Below, piece after piece: positions 59,943 to 64,000 of a stretch of 64,000 bases of DNA. The stretch is from Turnera subulata (Eukaryota > Streptophyta > Magnoliopsida > Malpighiales > Passifloraceae): contig JAKUCV010000413.1 in the NCBI GenBank assembly GCA_028386065.3, forward strand, positions 177,901 through 241,900, in the 5' to 3' direction. The notes beneath the pieces were generated by a model. It did not search any database. It worked only from the letters and a program-made list of their open reading frames with translations, and was not told the DNA's origin. Numbering within the stretch: the first letter of the stretch is position 1; every line of letters starts with the position of its first letter. The translations under genes and the position numbers were made by a program.

Positions 59943-61485
59943 TGTAAGTAACTGGGCATGCAAACTTGACAATGAAATGCAGCGGAAAAACCCAGAAACC
60001 ATGGAGGATCCAAGTGAAAGTAACTAAACCGAATAACAATTTTTGCGTACCTGAATCGGTTGAGATCTTTCACTCAACTATTGTGCTGAATCAGCTAGAG
60101 CCGGAAAGAAATCCCGCCCCTCTACGGTATCCACACGAACCGTCGATCTCTGGTCGGAAAACATCTCATGATCTCCAACCCGAGCACTCCTGAACCGTTG
60201 TGCTAGCTACGGATTTCCGGGAGCTATGTGGTGTTTCTTTCTTTCTCAAAGAATGGGTGTGTAATCTGAATTGTGTGTCATTGTTGTGTGTGTTGATAAT
60301 CTAATCATCAAGCCCTATTTATACACACAATTAATGCATAGATTAATGAGACAATGGCCAACATCATCATGCATTAACCATCATGATTATACTTTAATTC
60401 TAATCATGTCTCCACTATGTCTTAATGCTCCACTAAGCATTAATGGATGCTCCACTAAGCACTAATGGGATTACACATCATATAGCATTAATTTTGGTTC
60501 AATAATTCTGATAATTAGTGAACCAAATCAGCCCAAAACGATCCGGTCCAACCATGGTCCAACCAAGGTTCAACTATGGTCCACCCACTTGGTCGAACTA
60601 CGGTCCAACCATGGTTCAACCACCTGCTCGAATCAACAGTTCTAAGTGTGTGACCCTGTAGGCACTTGTAACCTTTGGCAATAATTGTAAAATCTCATTT
60701 TACAATTATAAACAATGAGCGGTGTCTAGCAACATATCATTGCTACCCAAACGACAAGATCAGTACTGATTCAATATGCCTTGGAAGCATGTCATCGTCC
60801 TTTCGTCGCATTATCAAGATTAAACATGAGACATGGAATAAGTCAATCTCGTATATGTTTAATCTAAGTTTCTTGATCCCCGAGTTAACTGTGTAAAACG
60901 GATACTAATGATAGCACCATATCACATAATCCGAGCATGGCCATGCATTTACAGTTCAACTCTATCAAGAGGCCCAACTGATAATATACCCATTATATGG
61001 GTTGGAAGAATTCCATCTTGATCATACAAAACCCACTACACACTTATCATATACCCAATGATTACACTAAGGTCTACTCAGTTACGAATAGCCAAGAGTA
61101 ATATCAAAGTATATGACTAACATGTTGGGAACCTTGATGATCTCAGATCAAAGGATAATACATATAAGAACCACTAATGACAATCATATAACGTTCCATG
61201 TAGTGTTCTTATGTTGGGTCAGTCCAGACCACAAGTTCTCTAACTTGTACCCGTATGTAGAATTCATATCTCATATAATTCTCAAGTTACGCTAGTCTTA
61301 ATTTATTATTACAACCCATCCATAATAATAATCGACTAGGGACATTTAAGAATATAAAATATTCTAGGGTTATAAATATGTGCAAGCGTTTATCACATAA
61401 ACATATTTATTGGAATATCCTTAATGTATATACATGACTATATACAATCATCCAATGATTGGCTTTTGGGCATATTACACTAACA
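59943..61485 (-). repeat. 5' LTR of copia B (1543 bp)
   Basis: TGTTAGTG at 61485 to ACTTACA at 59943. A TATA-type box (minus-strand GTATAAATAG, 60315-60324) is the likely promoter for element transcription. Confidence 0.92.
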
Positions 61486-62356
61486 CAACCACCAGCTCGA
61501 ATCAACAGTTCTAAGTGTGTGACCATGTAGGCACTTGTAACGTTTGACAATAATTGTAAAATCTCATTTTACAATTATAAACAATGAGCGGTGTCTAGCA
61601 ACACATCATTGCTACCCAAACGACAAGATCAATACTGATTCATTATGACTCGGAACATGTCATCGTCCTTTCGTCACATTATCAAGATTAAACACGAGAC
61701 ATGGAATAAGTCAATCTCGTATATGTTTAATCTAATTTTCTTGATCCCCGAGTTAACTGTGTAAAGCGGATACTAATGATATCACCATAACACATAACCC
61801 GAGCATGGCCATGCATTTACAGTTCAACTCTATCAAGAGGCCCAACTGATAATATATACCCGTTATAAGGGTTGGACGAATCCCATCTTGATCATACAAA
61901 ACCCACTACACATTATATGTATATGGGTTACTAATGTGATTCCAGATGAGTCAATGCTTATCGGTTCTCATTATAGTTTCATATACTGAGTGTACAACCC
62001 TTGGAACTACTAGAGTCCAGATTCCTGTTATGTATATTCTTGGTCTAATGACAATCATATAACGTTCCATGTAGTGTTCTTATGTTGGGTCGGTCCAGTC
62101 CACAAGTTCTCTAACTTATACTCGTATGTAGAATTCATATCTCATATAATTCTCAACATACGCTAGTCTTAGTTTATTATTACAACCCATCCATAATACT
62201 AATCAACTAGGGACATTTAAGAATATAAAATACTCTAGGGTTATAAATATGTGCAAGTGTTTATCTCATAAACATATTTATTGGAATAACCTTAATGTAT
62301 TTATATGATTATGTACAATCGTCCATTGATTGGCTTTCGGGCAAATTACACTAACA
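61486..62356 (-). repeat. 3' LTR of copia A, right piece
   Basis: It starts with the duplicated CAACC, continues the LTR interrupted at 53283 and ends at TGTTAGTG (62356). A segment of about 130 bp (61914-62045) is unrelated to the corresponding part of the other LTRs. Confidence 0.88.
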
Positions 62357-64000
62357 ATCTCCCACTTGCACTAAAGCTAATCATCCATGTATTTAATACC
62401 AATGGATGCAGTGTGACCATCATGCTTCTGCTGTGTGAGCGGCTTAGTTAATGGATCTGCTACATTATTTTCAGAAGGAACTTTGCACAGCCTGACATCG
62501 CCTCTATCAATGATCTCTCTAATAAGATGATAGCGTCGGAGTATATGTTTGGATCTCTGGTGGTATCTAGGTTCTTGAGCCTGTGCGATTGTCCCATTGT
62601 TGTCACAATAGAGCTCAATCGGACCGTCAATACTAGGAACCACCCCAAGTTCAGTTACGAACTTCTTAATCCAAACAGCCTCTTTCGCCGCATCTGAGGC
62701 AGCTATGTACTCAGCCTCAGTTGTAGAGTCGACAACTGTCTCTTGCTTTGGACTCTTCCAGCATACAGCACCACCTCCAAGACAAAACACATAACCTGAC
62801 TGCGATCTAAAGTCATCCCTGTCAGTTTGGAAGCTAGCATCTGTGTAACCCTTAACAACAAGCTCATCGACGCTTCCATATACAAGGAATGCATCCTTAG
62901 TCCTTCTCAAGTACTTAAGGATATTCTTAACCGCTGTCCAGTGACTTTCACCGGGATCAGATTAGTATCTGCTTGTGACACTTAATGCATATGCGACATC
63001 CGGTCGAGTACATAACATGACATACATGATAGAACCTATGGCTGATGCATAAGGAATCTTACTCATCCGCTCTCTCTCCTTAGATGTTCTAGGACATTGA
63101 TTTTTTTAGAGAGATACGCCATGTGACATGGGCAAGAAACCTTTCTTGGAATCTTGCATGCTAAACCTCTTTAGCGCCTTGTCAATATATGTACTTTGAC
63201 TTAGCCCAAGAAGCCTTTTGGATCTATGTCTATAGATCTTTATACCTAGAACGTAAGCAGCTTCTCCTAAGTCCTTCATTGAAAAATTCTTTCCTAACCA
63301 AGTCTTTACAGACTGTAGTGTTGGAATATCATTCCCAATGAGTAGAATGCCGTCAACATACAACAGCAAGAAAACAATAGTGCTCCCACTAACCTTCTTG
63401 TAAACACATGGCTCATCTTCATTTTTAATGAAACCAAACTTTTGATTACTTCATCAAAACGAAGATTCGAACTCCTAGAAGCTTGTTTTAATCCGTAAAT
63501 GGATTTTGCAATTTGCATACCTTATTAGCATTCTCTGGAGTGACAAAACCTTCAGGTTGTGTCATGTACACATCCTCTAAAAGATTTCCATTAAAGAAAG
63601 CAATTTTGACATCCATCAGCCATATCTCATAATCATGGTATGCTGCTATAGCCTATAGAATCCGGATGGATTTAACCATGGCAACTGGTGAGAAAGTTTC
63701 ATCATAGTCAATACCATGAACTTGCTTAAAACCTTTCGCAACCACTCGCCCTTTAAAGGTAATCACATTACCATCCATGTCGGTCTTTTTCTTAAAAACC
63801 CACTTGCACCCAATAGGTTTTACCCCTTCAGGTGGATCAACCAAGGTCCATACCTTGTTTTCATACATGGATTCCATCTCCGAATTCATGGCTTCTAGCC
63901 ACTTCTTAGAGTCTGGACCCGTAATAGCCTGCTGATAGGAAGTGGGCTCATCCTCTTCTATGAGCATCACGTCTCCAGTATGAGTCATAAGAAATACATA
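62357..64000 (-). pseudogene. Copia A pol (RT and RNase H), runs off the right edge
   Basis: The polypurine tract AAGTGGGAGAT precedes the LTR. RNase H (62910-62377) is intact, with GYTDAS, STTEAEYIA, ELYCDNNGT and HILRRYH, then VADPLTKPL. RT pieces upstream include KKKTDMDGNVITFKGR and DYDETFSPVAMVKSIRIL (63988-63653), YGLKQASRSSNLRF, and LLLYVDGILLIGNDI at about 63350, where the second catalytic Asp is Gly. A stop near 62967 and a frameshift near 63440 also break the frame. This copy keeps the RNase H region that B and C lack. Integrase, gag and the 5' LTR lie beyond base 64000. Confidence 0.87.

Larger units (their letters stand above)
53284..61485 (-). mobile_element. Copia element B, complete, nested in the LTR of copia A
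   Basis: Both LTRs, primer-binding site, gag-pol and polypurine tract are present on the minus strand. The target duplication is CCACC (53279-53283) and CAACC (61486-61490), one mismatch; the solo LTR keeps CAACC at this position. The host LTR sequence is continuous if B is removed. B cannot be autonomous: gag has a stop and a duplication, the RT catalytic region is replaced, and RNase H is deleted. Confidence 0.93.

Overview
The window is plant nuclear DNA, almost certainly from a flowering plant and probably a eudicot. The evidence is one spliced plant-type RING-CH (RINGv) gene, tRNA-derived SINEs, and plant-specific LTR-retrotransposon lineages (Tekay-like, Athila-like and Tat-like Ty3/gypsy; Sirevirus and other Ty1/copia). 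I cannot name the species. Nothing prokaryotic or viral-episomal is present, and no CRISPR array, tRNA gene or rRNA gene was seen.

Layout. Bases 1-3629 hold the 5' end of a minus-strand Ty3/gypsy element (gag, leader, 3.0-kb LTR). Bases 3680-5524 hold a decayed plus-strand copia tail with a LINE 3' end inside its LTR. Bases 5525-8226 are AT-rich with no convincing gene, but carry a (TA)n tract and a fold-back repeat. Bases 8227-16356 are a cluster of related gypsy LTRs, containing a copia solo LTR with perfect target duplication, clustered GGGATAGACATCCC motifs and a 328-bp-arm inverted repeat. Bases 17065-19998 are a complete, very young non-autonomous gypsy element with a 689-codon ORF. Bases 20000-22900 are mostly unidentified, with a SINE and small tandem duplications.

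The one clear host gene lies on the minus strand at 23022-24705: six coding exons, 265 codons, a RING-CH zinc finger and two membrane segments, predicting a membrane E3 ubiquitin ligase. A decayed copia element, a SINE and a LINE tail lie upstream of it.

From 28476 to the right edge the window is one deep nest. A minus-strand Sirevirus (3' LTR, polypurine motifs, env-like second ORF, pol, gag) is cut in gag at 39797 by a plus-strand Athila-like element. That element is cut in its gag at 42298 by a plus-strand Tat-like element. The Tat LTR is cut by minus-strand copia C (43900-51376). The Tat leader is cut by minus-strand copia A (52586 to beyond 64000). The 3' LTR of A is cut by its close relative copia B (53284-61485). 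The right halves of Sirevirus, Athila, Tat and A should therefore lie beyond base 64000, in reverse order of insertion.

All retroelement coding regions are broken except the single ORF of the young non-autonomous element, which itself lacks reverse transcriptase. The best candidates for something new are: the shared 224-bp RNase H deletion in copia B and C, suggesting an internally deleted lineage that moved in trans; the young gypsy element with a Gag-to-integrase-tail ORF; the large palindrome; and the family-specific motif arrays inside the LTRs.
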